Positions 1 through 14,216 of a stretch of DNA of 64,000 nt are shown here, piece by piece; positions within the stretch are counted from its first letter, which is position 1, and each line of letters opens with the position of its first letter. Location: contig OX457036.1 of NCBI GenBank assembly GCA_949752735.1, positions 6,319,577 to 6,383,576 on the forward strand, given 5' to 3'. The stretch comes from Lumbricus terrestris (lineage: Eukaryota; Annelida; Clitellata; Crassiclitellata; Lumbricidae). Made by a program: the position numbers and the translations under genes. The notes below the pieces were generated by a model. That model was not told where the DNA came from. It ran no database searches and was given only the letters and a program-made list of their open reading frames with translations.

Positions 1-1218
1 TGACCGTATTTGGAACTCTTGTATTTTTATCTCATTCTTTTAGTTATCCTTCCGGCTCTTTTCGTTTCACACATGTTCGCCATCATTTGCAGTTTTTTTA
101 ATATTCACAGTAATACGCAACTATTTGCAGCGATTACAATTAATTCACAGTTGCAAATATAACCGTACAGATCCGTGTTTACTTCATTTCTGCAATTGTT
201 CAAGTATCATACTTAAAATAATAATTATGGTCCGTGAGCATGAATATAACATTCAACTAATATGTCTGATCTTCTGATTCTGTTGACATCATTCGTATAA
301 TATATATCACATGATTAACATTCATTCAAGTTTATAATTACAGTAATTCGTAAGTAACTATTCTCTGCCTCGTATCTTATTAGAAGTAATGACTCGTATA
401 TTATATTAACAATAATTTAATGACTCATATGTTATTTTAACATAATTAACATAATTAAATTATGTAATCTTGTTTACACGAACATCACAATGAAGTTGCT
501 TGAGTTAATATATTTTCGTATAATTATCAGCAATATTGAATTAAATCACCGATGTAGGTCTATTTTGAGGACATAATTGAAATGGCCAGTTATTTGAAGG
601 CTACATAATTATATATTAATAGTAGTGCATAATCAGAATGTTACAATATATCATGGTAGACCTACTGAATTAAATGTTCGTTCGATCGATTGCATAGATC
701 TCTTTAAAACCCGTATAAACATTTCTCCAATGATATATATAATGCAGAATATCCAAAAAAATTCAAAGTGATCAATTTGTGCGTTCTCGAATAGGTCCAC
801 TCGACGGTGTAGAACTGTAAACTTTTGAAGGTTTAGTACATGTAATGACGCTCTCCTACTTCATCCAGTCTTAGGACTTACACTTCCAGAATGCAAGCAG
901 TGGCATAGGATTTTTGGATTTAATTTATATACCATAAACCACTATAATTGTTTCACCGTGTTGCAGGACTGCATCGAGCGATAACGTTTTGATGTCCATA
1001 GTTGCTCGATTTTTTAAAGACCATCAACATTCCAACTAGAATATTATGGGGCCAGTTCATTATGCATAATAAGAGAACGGTCCTGTAAGACTCATAGTAT
1101 CATTCTTTTGGTTATGCAAGTATAATATATAATCGTGACATTTGAATAATAATTATAATAATAGTGACATTCGAATTATTATTATTAGTGGATAGATTAG
1201 TAGATTGTATGATTCGTA
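1..1218. other. AT-rich intergenic DNA, no gene seen
   Basis: No convincing ORF, splice pattern or RNA gene is visible on either strand. The sequence is AT-rich with scattered short ATT/AAT runs. Confidence 0.6.
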
Positions 1219-1323
1219 ATGGATGGATCCGATTTGACCAGGGTCTATGACAACAGAGGCCGTTATCCTGGACAGAAATTTGCTCGGCGTATTACAGCAC
1301 TTAAGAGCTTTCATTTTCATTAG
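1219..1323 (+). repeat. Dispersed repeat, copy 1, with conserved small ORF
   Basis: This stretch opens with ATG and reads MDGSDLTRVYDNRGRYPGQK and onward for 34 codons to a TAG at 1321-1323. The same DNA recurs at 20070-20160, and diverged reverse-strand copies lie at 15480-15645 and 60284-60340. It is a dispersed repeat family. The best-conserved part is the stretch encoding VYDNRGRYP. It could be a relic of a transposon coding exon or simply a non-coding repeat; no known protein was recognised. Confidence 0.6.
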
Positions 1324-1384
1324 TACATGTTATGATTTTTTAAGAGTTCATCCGTTCATGATTCGTAATCTTTTGGATTCAATC

Positions 1385-1425
1385 TTATATATTGCATTAT
1401 TTGTAATCGTTTTAAAGGTGTCCAA
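1385..1425 (+). repeat. Short dispersed motif (TTATATA ... TTTAAAGGTGT)
   Basis: TTATATA at 1385 is followed about 25 bases later by TTTTAAAGGTGTCCAA. It aligns well with the copy at 2256-2300 across the whole 40 bases, including a shared TGCATT and TAA(T/C)GT in the spacer. Confidence 0.55.
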
Positions 1426-1559
1426 CGAGTAAGATCTAGTCGCTCAGCTACCGTGCTACAAACCGGCATTTAATCGTTTTACGTCAGAAGAGTCAGACAG
1501 GCAGATGACAGACTGTATTGCTTCCGTTGACAGATATGATAGAGAGAGTGAAAGAGATA

Positions 1560-1670
1560 GAAGGATGAACGGTGGAAGATAGAGAGAGGATAGAGGTTAG
1601 AAGACAGAGTAGTCATCATAAAAAGAGAAGAGGGAGGAAGGCGGGAGAGAGAGAGAGAGTGAGAGACCGA
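1560..1670 (+). repeat. Degenerate GA-rich purine tract
   Basis: Runs of GAGAGA, AGATAG and GGAAG form a low-complexity purine tract. No coding potential is apparent. Confidence 0.6.
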
Positions 1671-2255
1671 TAGGTGCGTGGATGGATAGATAGGTCGATA
1701 TCAATGATCTTGGTGGGCAGCCATAGAGCGATTGAGCCTGTGAGTAGTTGTAGTTGCAGTTTAACGTCACTTTGTGGTAGCAAAGACCATTAGCGACGCC
1801 CTCCTCCTTTATACAGGCTGCTTGGGACTGGCACTGGCAGAGTTTATCCAGTGGCGGAGTTTTGCGCCGGTGACTGCAGGCTGATTGAGGTTACACGCAG
1901 AGTCCTTATACTACTGTTCTATTTTACTTGCATTGCGATTGATTTGCATAATTCATTCACTGTGCCTATCCCAGGTTTTCCTTTCCGTCTTTCAGATTAA
2001 TTTTCATTTCTTTCTTCGTTTGATTTGACTTCTTGTCAACTTTCTATCACAAGCATTTATTTGGTACAGCTAATAATTTATAAATAACATTTTCTCTGTA
2101 GGCCTAGTGATTCAATAATAATTTGTCCAGAACAAACGATTTAACAATGCACAAACGAAACTGTATGCAAACAATTGAGACGCTCAATATATCTATAATA
2201 ATTTTTTCAAATGCTTAGTCATGTCGGAGTATAATTATGGCATTTCATTTTGTTT

Positions 2256-2300
2256 CTTTATAATGCATTTTTGATAACGTTTTTAAGGTGTCTAAGAAGA
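2256..2300 (+). repeat. Short dispersed motif (TTTATAA ... TTTTTAAGGTGT)
   Basis: TTTATAATGCATTTTTGATA leads to TTTTTAAGGTGTCTAAG. It closely matches 1385-1425 and 54444-54490; the last shares GGTGTCTAAGAAGA exactly. Confidence 0.55.
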
Positions 2301-2487
2301 ACCATGATTCCGCCTGTAATTGTTTGTAATGGTATCCATATTCGTACTCTTAACTGCTGTCTAACGACGATGTGTCACAACAAAGATGACTTATATCTTC
2401 CTACATCATTCACCATCGACTGGAATTAAGATAACGATAATTAATACTTTTAGTTACCCTATATAGTCAATCCATCTGAATTTCCAG

Positions 2488-2664
2488 ATCTACGGATCCC
2501 TGCCTATAACATATATGTTCTACGAGGACTTCGGCGATTTCGGAGATATGATACCCTATTTACATCCGGGACCAAACAGTAGTATCCTTGTGTATTGGCA
2601 ATTCTATATGTCACATCGCTTAAAGATACAGTGTTCTGAAAAATATAATTATAATTTGTTGAAT
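2488..2664 (+). CDS. Weak candidate exon, unrecognised product
   Basis: A pyrimidine-rich TTTCCAG ends at 2487 and could be a splice acceptor. The following frame stays open for about 58 codons (IYGSLPITYMFYED at its start, then FGDFGDMIPY) to a TGA near 2664. No family was recognised. There is no strong donor; CAGTAGT near 2575 is the only weak one. The first codons loosely resemble the candidate exon at 12042-12123, and both frames contain QCSE. It may be a chance open frame. Confidence 0.2.
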
Positions 2665-3613
2665 TGATATTAGCTAAACTAACTGCCTACTTGGTTAATT
2701 TTTCTGCTTGTTCATTATAATAATTATGAGATTGTTTCTCGAACCAACAGATACAAATTTGGGAAGGAAAAAGCCTTATAGGTAGCTATAATAATCAATT
2801 AAAAGGTGTTTAACTTAACACATATACCACAAATAATCAAAATCAGTCTTTGAATTTTCCTCTCATGACGATTGGCTATGCAATACAAGCACGAAATGTG
2901 ATTTATTTTGGTTGTAAACCCAGTTATAACACCTTTTTAAATGTGTTTCTCGGTCAATAAAAGTTTGTCTTATTCCACTTAATCTAAATCAACACTACTT
3001 GATCGTAATTATTGTAGCACCATTTACATGTGGCAGACTTCGTTCCAAGACTCTAGAACTGAGGTTGGCGAAGATAAGCACCTTTGCAATGACAATGTCT
3101 CGTTAAAGAGCAACTCATCAAGCCATTTTCAGCATCATTGAATTGTCACTTGCGGCTTTTGGTGTCATAAAATGACGATAAACAATGGAATGATGAAGAC
3201 TTCTAGACTTTTGTCAGTTCTGAAACTGTTAAGGAATTTGAGACTGTCATGATGACGCGAAACCATTCCCTCTCTCGTGATTCTCCCTCCCTTAAATGGA
3301 CTTCCCTGCCGTCTGGGAGTCCCTCTAACCACCATGATTCATCTCTGTTGTCCACCCAAGTTATCCTAGGACGCTTCCTACCGACGTGTGTGACTGTCCC
3401 GCACAAGTAACACAAAACGCACGCACACTGACATGTCTGTTCGTTTGTAAAATAAAGAAATTAAATGTGAATAAATTATCTCAACTTCTCTTCAATATAC
3501 AACTCGTGGTTATCAGCGTGACATGAATAAACCGACGCCACACTCAAAGGAGAAGATTCAATGCTGCCTAATTAGATGAATACGGAGTTAAGTTCAAAGT
3601 TTAGACTTTAGAC
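2665..3613. other. Intergenic DNA, no gene seen
   Basis: AT-rich single-copy-looking DNA. It contains two further copies of the short dispersed motif: 2775-2813 on + (CTTATA then AATTAAAAGGTGTTTAA) and about 2928-2965 on -. Short ORFs here have no recognisable features. Confidence 0.5.
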
Positions 3614-4636
3614 CAGGGGTCTCAAACACGCGGCCCGCCGGCCGCATGCGGCCCGCGAACCCGATTAATGCGGCCCGCGAACAGCTTCCTGGATTTTAAT
3701 TTTTTTAAAGTTAGAAATCGGTTTAAAAGAATTTTGCAGTTCTTTTACGATTCGAACCAATGTTTAAACTGCTTTCTACTCCTTTTGATTCGACATTGAG
3801 TCCACAACAGCAGACATTATAGGCAAGGCATATAATTATGCAGATGGATTTAGTGGACCCCATTCAGCGCGATGCAACGCCGAAGCAGAAGAATGCACAG
3901 CAAAGTTTGTATGCCGGTGTCGCAAAATATAGGCTAGTATCCTCGGAATAATCGTACGTAGGCCTATATTCGTTTTATTGAGAAAAAGACATTCTGACAA
4001 TAACGCAGAAAATGTTAACATGAGTGATAAAGAATAATTGAAGTTCAAAGTACTTTTATAGTTAGTCTTAAATAAGCTAGTATATATTATCTACCCACAT
4101 GATGAGAAGTTGAAAAATGTCACTTCCGCGTGTGTTTATTTTTGCAAGTTGACTTCCATTTGCTTGGTTTTGAACAATGACACTAACAGATAGCCCTATG
4201 TTTATTCCTATAATTTTGGTGACTTTGGTTTAGTGGGCTTAGAACATTTAGAACACTTAAGAACACTCAGAGTCTCCAGGCCTAACTAAATTCGAGTTGA
4301 ATTAATTACTTTGAGCATTGCTTAGGATACTTTAAAAAAATTAGAGTCATTTTAAATTTTGATTACAGCATAATTTCTTCAATTATAGCGCCCACGCATT
4401 TTTCGATAATTTGGATAGAATGGATTTCGTAGGCTTAATTACCGTTATAGTTACACTTAAAATATATTATGTGAATTTTACAGGGCTTTATCATCATTAC
4501 AGTATTGTATGCTGCAAAGACACATAACTAATTCCAATTTCACGTGCACGATTACCCTATTTTTTGTGTTGCGGCCCGCGAGTCATTCAAAATTTCCGAA
4601 TGCGGCCCACATGCTGACTTGAGTTTGAGACCTCTG
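3614..4636. mobile_element. Non-autonomous hAT element with 8-bp TSD
   Basis: The element starts CAGGGGTCTCAAAC and ends TTTGAGACCTCTG, so the terminal inverted repeats match at 12 of 13 positions. It is flanked by a perfect 8-bp duplication, CTTTAGAC (3606-3613 and 4637-4644), as expected for hAT. Subterminal GCGGCCCGC repeats lie near both ends. No transposase ORF is present. Its internal segment at about 4123-4265 recurs at 62280-62416. Confidence 0.9.
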
Positions 4637-4644
4637 CTTTAGAC

Positions 4645-5403
4645 AATTAGTTTGAGAGAAACTTCTGGTTGAATCTGGTAAACATTTGCATTCAGCTGAT
4701 TCCGAGTTTGATCATCTGGTTATTTTGCTTGCAGCTTAACTACACTGTGTGGAATAGATATCAACTTTCGCACCTCTTTAACAAAGGTTTTGTTTCAGCA
4801 CCGCCATATTTGAAAAGCAGAGTTGAACCTATCCCACCTTCCCTCACTATACCTCAATCGGTTCCTGTCTTTGCAATACACAGTCTCCATCCACTCAATC
4901 CCAAATTAAAATTCTAGCTGGTAACTCGTCCTTCTTATTTGCCTAAATCAAAATCGAATTATTTCCATGTGACTTATGCACTCCGAGCACCTTCGAACGA
5001 TTCATCCTATTTCAGGTACCGTATAATGAAATGATTTTTGCAGTAATGCAATCACCTTTTCGTCATGGCCAGGCATTTTAAGACACCGCTTTGTTATAAA
5101 ACTAATTATAATAAAGTAAAGGAAGTCGGCACAATATTCTGATTCTGATTGCTTCGTCACTAACATTTTAAAACAATGCAGAAGCTGCCTGAGCCGTTTC
5201 AATGGAGGATTACTGCTATAGCAACTATCATAAGTATGCACTCATTAATTGGGGTGAGGTGGGGTCTTGTAGTGTATAAAAGCGAAATGCTAACGATGAT
5301 GACGTCTATGCATAAAATACCTATTTATTGTGTTGCGTAATTTGGGAGCTTCATCTTCTTTGTATTCTAAAACTTATTCACAAGTTACCATAATCTCAAG
5401 CCA
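4645..5403. other. Intergenic DNA, no gene seen
   Basis: Two open frames of about 80 codons occur here (4669-4917 on +, 5002-5241 on -). Neither shows a recognisable domain, splice context or codon bias, so neither is called a gene. Confidence 0.5.
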
Positions 5404-6099
5404 TTAACCCTCTGGCTACCAAGGTGGTGGTGGCATACACCATTTTAGATTTCTCCATCTCACACTTTTTCCATATGGAAAAAAAATTGACATTTTAGTT
5501 ACCTGTTGGCAGTGTATGAGTTCATTAATTTTAAACACATTTTGAAGGAAAAAATTGTGATGACTATTATCTCACACCGTCGAAAAACTATGCCCGATAC
5601 ACATGGAAGAATTAAATCAGTGGAAGTGCGCAGCACTGCAGCAGTCCAAAAACCTTGCTTCCAAAACCGCTGACGGTTGATGGGATTCGCGCAGGCATCT
5701 ATTCGTGGGAGCGAGCGCCGTGGGTGACATGATCTGTCGCTTTCCGAACTCTCGTTAGTCCACCGTGTCAGCCATCTCAAACTTTGCCCATCTTTTCTCT
5801 CAAACCAGCAAAACATAGTCCTGCATAATCAGGATGCAATTCGAGACTTTCCAATTTCCATGGCAGGCTGGGGTCAGCGATTCCAGTCTGCTTGGACATA
5901 GTGGCGTAATTCTCGTTCCCAGAGCCGTCCGACCTTTTCTGCAGACGATATTCTTCCTATGATGATGCAGAACATCGAATAAATCATCTTGTATCAATAG
6001 CGGTTTCACTTCATCAATAATAAATTTACTTTGGAAAGCATTTCAACCTTTTATGGTTTTCGCTCGTTTCTTGAAAGTTAACTTTGCTCAAAGAGTTAA
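5404..6099. mobile_element. Possible degenerate piggyBac-type (TTAA) element
   Basis: The left border reads TTAACCCTCTGGCT and the right border, read inward, TTAACTCTTTGAGC. Both start with the piggyBac target TTAA and share about 10 of 14 bases. No transposase was recognised inside; the minus-strand frames at 5499-5816 and 5800-6009 match nothing known to me. The right repeat is weak, so the borders could be coincidental. Confidence 0.3.
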
Positions 6100-7294
6100 G
6101 TCATCACAAAGAGAGAGTTAAGTCACCTAAACACAAATCTAGTGAGCTTGACCCACACCCCATTATTTTTGTTGACATTCTAAATGATTTATCTACGTCG
6201 CTAGTGCACCTATAAAATAATTTCTTTACACAGGGCCACCTTTCGAATTTGCCAAAGCAAACTCATTTTGTTCCCCCAAAAAAACCAAGTAGGGGATCGA
6301 CTGTTGGGGCTATGCCATCAGTGGCGAAGGTTAATTCAGCCGAAAAACCACCTACAGGGCGCTTCACGAAGAAGACAGGCCCAACAGGATCCATGAAAAG
6401 CTGGCTAACATGGGTGGCAACCAATTCCCCAAAGAGGGTTTGTCAGGTTGTTATTAATGAGCAGCATGAAATAAAGAGTAGAAATGATGTCACTCCAGTA
6501 CTGATTTATGAATCTGCGTTTTTGTTACCCATGGAATTATGACAAACGGAGGATCCCAATGACGGATGTTTTCGCTTTATAATGATGAGAAGCGATAGTA
6601 TTGATATAACATAGGAAAGAGTTGAGAGAGAGTGAAATATCAGACAAGATCAGAAAAGATGAAAAGAATGACCAAACGAACACCGATATGGTTTGGTCAT
6701 TTACTAAGAATTTAGTAAAAAATTATAGACGACGATAGATTACCAGCAAAGACATTGTATTGTCACGTGGAGGGAACGCGTTTCCCACGCAGAAAATTAA
6801 AGACATTGATTGTAAACGCTAAACACGAACTTGGAGACAAAGCCACGGACATGAAAATGTCGCTGAATACTATCAGTGACAGGAAGAAACGGAGACGTCT
6901 TGTCAGAACCTCATCGTCGACGCACAACTGACGAGAAAAGTTTAGAAAAACTAAGATAATAACTTGGAACAGCCATTGCACACCCCTTTTACGTGCTAAA
7001 TTCACTTTATAAATGTGTGTAAACGCGCCGAACGGTATAATAGTGCAATTGAATCGGTTTACAGATCGATACTAATGATTAATAATTATGGAAACTGTTA
7101 ACGGATGATCTAGCTTTATATTCAGCTAATCTTAACTTGTAGGCTGCACTTGTCACACCTATACAGGGTAACTATTTACATAGGATAAAAAATACACATA
7201 GCAAACGGCTGAAGGGATCCTTTTCTGTGCATCCCACTTCGATTATGAACGATGGCCAATAATTAAAATAATTATATCCTCCTTTCGGTCAGTT
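6100..7294. other. Intergenic DNA with one unrecognised ORF
   Basis: An open frame at 6249-6542 (+, 97 codons) is lysine/proline-rich at its start but has no recognisable domain and no promoter or splice signals. The rest is AT-rich with no gene seen. Confidence 0.45.
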
Positions 7295-7373
7295 ATGAAT
7301 TCGGCAGCCAGACTCATTGTTCGTCTCCCTCGCTAATCCCACATTTCTACGTACAGGACTAATGTTCTACACT
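7295..7373 (+). pseudogene. L2-like LINE reverse-transcriptase fragment, left of hAT insertion
   Basis: The frame reads NSAARLIVRLPR and then a degenerate HIS.YR.NVLH, the conserved segment just before HWLPV in L2-like LINE ORF2 proteins. It continues at 9001 as TGGCTTTCTGTTGCATCTCG (WLSVAS). The hAT at 7374-9000 therefore interrupts it. Confidence 0.6.
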
Positions 7374-9000
7374 CAGGCGCGGATTTAGAGGGGGGCGGAG
7401 CCGGCGTACGCCCCCCCTAAACCTGCAGCAAATGTTCTCAAACTAAACTGACCTAAAACTAATATAATTGCAATTTGGGAATAGGATGTTTGAAGTAGCT
7501 GGACCGGCAGAATGGAGCTCTCATTATTGCTCTAGTCATGACCTGAATCTTGCTCTTTGCAAATGTTGTAATGTAAGAGAAATCCATGCAATGCTGGACA
7601 TCGTTACACAGGTGGGGATTTTCTTCAAGTATTCGCCAAAGCGCAGCCGACGTCTAGAAGAGGCAGTACTTGATGCAAACCAGACCAAATGCAGTGAGAA
7701 TGAAAAAATTGTTAAACGAAAGGTCGGAATTTTCTGTGAGACGAGATGGATTGAAAAGCACACAACTCTGTCAAATTTCATGGAGCTGTACGAACCGATT
7801 GCTGCCTGCTTAGACGCAATCGGATCCATTGATCCATATCCAGATTGGGACAGTAAGGCGAGCACTGCTGCTTACGGACTTTTGAAGAGTATTACAGATC
7901 ATGCATTTATTGTAAGCTTTCATATCGTTCGCCATTTCTTTGGCTACGTCAAAGGACTCAGCGCAAAGTTGCAAGGCTCATCTTTAGACGTGATCCAAGG
8001 ATATGAAATGGTGACGAGTGTTAGAGCAGCACTAAACAATGCCCGACAGGATGACAGCGAATGGGAGCATGTTTTCCAGAAAGCTACTAAAATGGCAGAG
8101 ACAGCTGGCGCTGGACCAATTACTGCACCAAGAATATGCTCAAAACAGATTCACCGAAGCAGCACACCCGCTGCAACGCCAGATGAACATTTCAAACGAA
8201 ATATTTATCTTCCATTTCTGGACAGTCTACTTCAGCAGTTTAGCCTACGATTTGGAGATCTTGCAAAACAAGCAATTCGTGGTCTAAGTCTCATTCCATC
8301 TATAGTGTTTCAAACATCGACGCACTCACTGCTGATGGTATACTTCATTACTATCATGATGACCTGCCTTCGCCGGATTCTTTTCATCAAGAGTTAAAGC
8401 TTTGGCAGCAGATGTGGAGAAACGCTGACAGCACACCAAGAACCCTGTCGGACACCCTCGCTGACAGCCGCTCCTGTCGTATTATGTATCCAAATATTAC
8501 CACAATAATTCACATTTTGCTGCTCACTTCTGTCACGGCTTGCAGTGTTGAACGAGCAAATTCTAGTCTGCGATTTGTGAAGTCGTGTTTCCGAAGTACA
8601 ATGAACGAGGACAGATTTAATGCACTCATTTTATTGTTTGTCCACAAGGACATCAAGTTAGACATTGATGACATTATCAATGCCTATACGCCAGAAAGCA
8701 TCCAAGGAGAATGACGCTGCTTAATCCACTGGCATGTGACACTTAATTATTTCCTTTTTGGATCCAGGGTTGCATGATCAAAGCCGATAACTGATTTATA
8801 ATCGTTTCACTGTTAACCTTCAGTGGAGACCAGTGGTTTTATATGAGAAACTATATATTTTTTAAAGTTCCATAACATTTTCTATAAAAAGGATCATTAT
8901 AGTTTTGCGTGATCTAATTTCATATATATATATATATATTACGGGTTTGGATTGGTAGTATTTACGCCCCCCCTAACCAGAAATCCTGGATCCGCCTCTG
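7374..9000 (+). mobile_element. hAT transposon, internally deleted
   Basis: The left end is CAGGCGCGGATTTAGAGG and the right end, read inward, CAGAGGCGGATCCAGGA; both continue into a GGGGGGCG run. A 6-bp TACACT lies directly outside both ends (7368-7373 and 9001-9006). This is either a 6-bp target duplication or a decayed 8-bp one. The host sequence is a LINE (7295-7373 plus 9001 onward), which shows the insertion cleanly. It encodes the C-terminal two-thirds of a transposase. Confidence 0.85.
7468..8714 (+). pseudogene. hAT transposase, THAP12/ZMYM-like, N-truncated and frameshifted
   Basis: The first frame (7468 to about 8305) contains HDLNLALCKCC and ETRWIEKHTTL, typical of the RNase-H-like core of animal hAT transposases of the THAP12 (52-kDa repressor-like) and ZMYM kind. 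The frame goes off near 8305 and terminates at 8397. The correct reading resumes in the next frame, through LKLWQQMWRN to ACSVERANSSLRFVKS, the C-terminal hAT dimerisation domain, and ends at 8714. The N-terminal zinc finger and first catalytic part are missing, lost by internal deletion. At least one frameshift means it is inactive. In a functional relative this enzyme excises and inserts the element in the nucleus. Confidence 0.85.
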
Positions 9001-9587
9001 TACACTGGCTTTCTGTTGCATCTCGTTTCCAATGCAAGGCACTGCCCATGAGTCTGAAGGACTCAAAATGGACAAGTTCCTACACACCTTCCTCCTGAAT
9101 TCTGATCTTTTCAGTTCCTCGACCATCATTACTAATCACACCACCACCACTTCCATCAGGCTCCTCTATACATCACACCTCGGGCTTTTCATTCGAAACC
9201 GAATACACTCCTTATCAAGAATCTTTACTCTGTCTCATCTGATACTCCACCATCCAATTCCAGACCAAGACGACACCTGGCTTAGTAGCTTTTCCGCCTC
9301 CTCTTGTCCTATGGTAGCTCGACCCAGACGACCTTTGGACTTCACCTACGGACAACCTATTTGACGTAACGTAGCGCTCGTAAATAAGCTGTTGCCCGCG
9401 CTTGGCTTTCAAGTGGCGCTTCAAAAGTTCGGAGATAACGATCGCGATTACGATATCTTTGTGGCTAGATGCACAAACTCGTCTCCCCGTTCTCTTCCCG
9501 CCCTCTCTGGTCTGCTGATCAACTTGATCTCCTAGTTCCCCAGGCAAGGACTGCCATTATGTAGCCCAACGCCCTGCCATTGCCATT
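9001..9587 (+). pseudogene. L2-like LINE relic, right of hAT insertion
   Basis: The first codons (HWLSVASRFQCK when joined to the left flank) continue the LINE frame interrupted by the hAT. Farther right the reading is badly decayed. The segment ends in the ATT microsatellite at 9588-9691, which could be its 3' tail. Recognition beyond about 9060 is weak. Confidence 0.45.
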
Positions 9588-11826
<2,239 letters not shown>

Positions 11827-12041
11827 GTAGATCCTTCTATGTGGAATGACATCCTCCCACCATTAGTAGTAAGATCTTATGGGGGGGATGTCCATTGTGC
11901 ATCACTTTTTGGTGCTGCAAGCAAAGAAAGATATTTTTAAGCTCAGGAAGAAGTTCTAAGAAAAATGTGATATACATGGTAGCGCCAGTTTAGACTTATT
12001 AATTTTGTCGCATTCAATGACTTTGTGATTTTCCCGTACAG

Positions 12042-12123
12042 ATGCTATGTCTTTGCCGTCCCCTACAACATATATAGCGACCCAGCTGAAGGACAGCATG
12101 TACAATGCAGCGAATCGGTGGAG
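12042..12123 (+). CDS. Candidate 82-nt internal exon, unrecognised
   Basis: A good acceptor (TTTTCCCGTACAG, ending at 12041) and a good donor (GAG|GTATGT at 12124) bound 82 nt. One frame reads CYVFAVPYNIYSDPAEGQHV and then QCSESVE, with two cysteines, plausible for an extracellular domain. A second frame is also open. I do not recognise the family. It lies just upstream of the short dispersed motif at 12241-12285. The strong splice sites favour a real exon; the small size leaves doubt. Confidence 0.35.
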
Positions 12124-12240
12124 GTATGTAACTACGTGTCGTGACTGAAAGAGATTGCCATTGTTGAAACCTTAGCGTTATTATCTGTTTAATCTATTAT
12201 GATTGCGCTATCGCAACACTGACTGCATATATTTTCTGCT

Positions 12241-12285
12241 CTTATATATAACATGGATGTCAACTTTAAAACAGGTGTGCACTTA
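12241..12285 (+). repeat. Short dispersed motif (CTTATATATA ... TTTAAAACAGGTGT)
   Basis: CTTATATATA at 12241 is followed after 12 bases by CTTTAAAACAGGTGTGCACT. The GGTGTGCA ending is shared with copies at 24424 and 54495. Confidence 0.55.
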
Positions 12286-12582
12286 ATCTGCCTATTTATC
12301 AGCATTTGAGTGGCATAATTATAATGGAGCCAATCGATATTATTGTATTATATTGTATATTACATAACTATGAACATTTATAGAGCGATTATTGTTCAGT
12401 ACTAGCTATTCAAAGTTGCACAGAGCGTGACAGCCCTGAGGAAATAGGAAAGACTTGAAGCGGCGAAGGGCCGAAGACGACAGTTCACCGCACAATGTTA
12501 CCCAAACATCCTTGACTATTAATAGAGCACAGGACTGATCAAAAGGACAACCGGAATAATTATTGGGAACACAATAGACATA

Positions 12583-14216
12583 TTTTTTTTTAGACATAGA
12601 CATATTTTTTATTGATCCCATCAATTCAATTGTACATGTATGTTTAACAAAGTATAGACATAATTCGCAATAAGAAAATACTCAAAGTGAATAGGTATTA
12701 TAAGAGTGAGGGAGCAAGTAGGCACACCAAAAGGGACAAGTCCCGCTAAGCAGGGGCCTAATTAACAAAGTGAAGTGAGAAAGTGAAAGCTGAAGTGAGT
12801 ATTGGAATACAGAGATATTACTTAACTAGGGAAAGAAAAAAATTATTATAAAAAACAAAACTAATGTAGTTAACACTACATGAAAAACTCAGAGAAAGAA
12901 CAAAATAAAAGCAAAAGCAATCAAACAATCAAATAAATCAGCATTAGCATGGGTAACCCCTCATGCTATATTAACAGAAAACATTACATAATGTATACAC
13001 ACGTAACAGGTGTTTAAAATGAGTTAAGTTAGTAGCCTTACGAATGTGAATCGGAATTTTATTCCATATGACAGGGCCTTGGAATTTAATAGAAAATTTC
13101 CGAATATTTGTTTTTGCAAAAATAATACTGAAGTCTCTATTACCTCTAGTGAGTCCAGGATGCAATGCAGGAGAGAAGTAAGATGCAAAGGAAGAAGGGA
13201 GGAGGTTATTGATGTATTGATACATAAATTGAGATGTCTGTTAAAATCTAATCTGCTTAATATTTAGGAGTTTATGCTCAGCAAATAAGGGACCAGTATG
13301 ACAGTTAACAGTGGATTTAGTGATAACTCGTATGGCTTTTTTTTGTAAGGTCCTTAAAACATGGAGATGGGTATCATAGGTTGAAGTCCAAATTAAATTA
13401 GAGTAAGTAAGGTATGGATAGACTAGGGTGAAATATAGATTGATAAGCACATGAGAGGGAAGCAAGTAAGAGACTCTCTTAATAATGCCTATGCTTTTTG
13501 AATTTTTTTACTTATTTCGTCTATATGAACTTTCCATTTTAGGTGCTGATCAATATGAACGCCAAGGAATTTTGTCGTGTAAACTTGAGGAATTACTTTA
13601 TTGTCAATAAGCAGCTCATTATTTGTTATAGGTATTGGTTTTTTATTTGAGCGAAATATGATATAATTAGTTTTAGATAGATTTAATGAAAGTTTATTTG
13701 CCTTGAACCAATCACTAGCTGATATTAATTCATTATTGACTAACTGAAGAAGCTGATCATAGGAGGCATGCGATAAAAATACATTAGAATCATCTGCAAA
13801 TAGAATATAGTGTAAGATGGATGATGAATTTGGGAGGTCATTGATATAGATTAAAAACAGGAGAGGACCAAGGATAGAGCCTTGAGGTACTCCAAATTCT
13901 ATAGTTTGAAAGTTAGACAATTTTCCATTACAAAGCACCTGCTGTAGACGATTGTCCAAATAACTACTAAGCCATCGAAGTGCATTATCTCTAATACCAT
14001 AGTGTTCAAGTTTATACAAAAGTATTTTGTGGTCCACAGTATCAAAGGCCTTTGCAAGGTCAAGGAAGATACCAATTGAGTACTCATTATTGTCCATGGC
14101 CTTGGTAATTTTGTCCTGTATATCAATCAGTGACATGGAGGTAGAGTGACCCGGCTGAAAGCCATGCTGAAACGGATACAATAGTTGTTGAGCAGCAACT
14201 GACGACTTCAAACGAT
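12583..14216 (-). mobile_element. 5'-truncated CR1/Jockey-like LINE
   Basis: A minus-strand LINE relic spanning the RT palm to the C-terminus, followed by a roughly 380-bp AT-rich 3' UTR. It ends in AATAAAAAATATGTCTATGT-type sequence near 12583-12612. The 5' truncation is near 14216. It is a different family from the LINE at 9692-11826, judged by RT sequence and tail. Confidence 0.82.
12971..14211 (-). pseudogene. LINE reverse transcriptase, at least two frame breaks
   Basis: The main frame (13489-14211) holds FQHGFQPGHSTSMSL, the motif A FLDLAKAFDTVDHKIL, GVPQGSILGPLLFLIYINDL and the catalytic FADDSNVFLS (FADD at 13789-13800). The two shorter frames 13241-13465 and 12971-13225 continue the C-terminal part (LYFTLVYPYLTYSNLIW; FQGPVIWNKIP). 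Two breaks separate the three pieces, so the copy is inactive. Only the RT-side half of ORF2 remains. Confidence 0.87.

Noticed and set aside
5499..6009. Two minus-strand frames as a possible transposase
   Set aside because: No catalytic motif or family similarity recognised in any frame.
6249..6542. 97-codon plus-strand frame as a small gene
   Set aside because: No domain, promoter, splice site or conservation evidence; left as intergenic.
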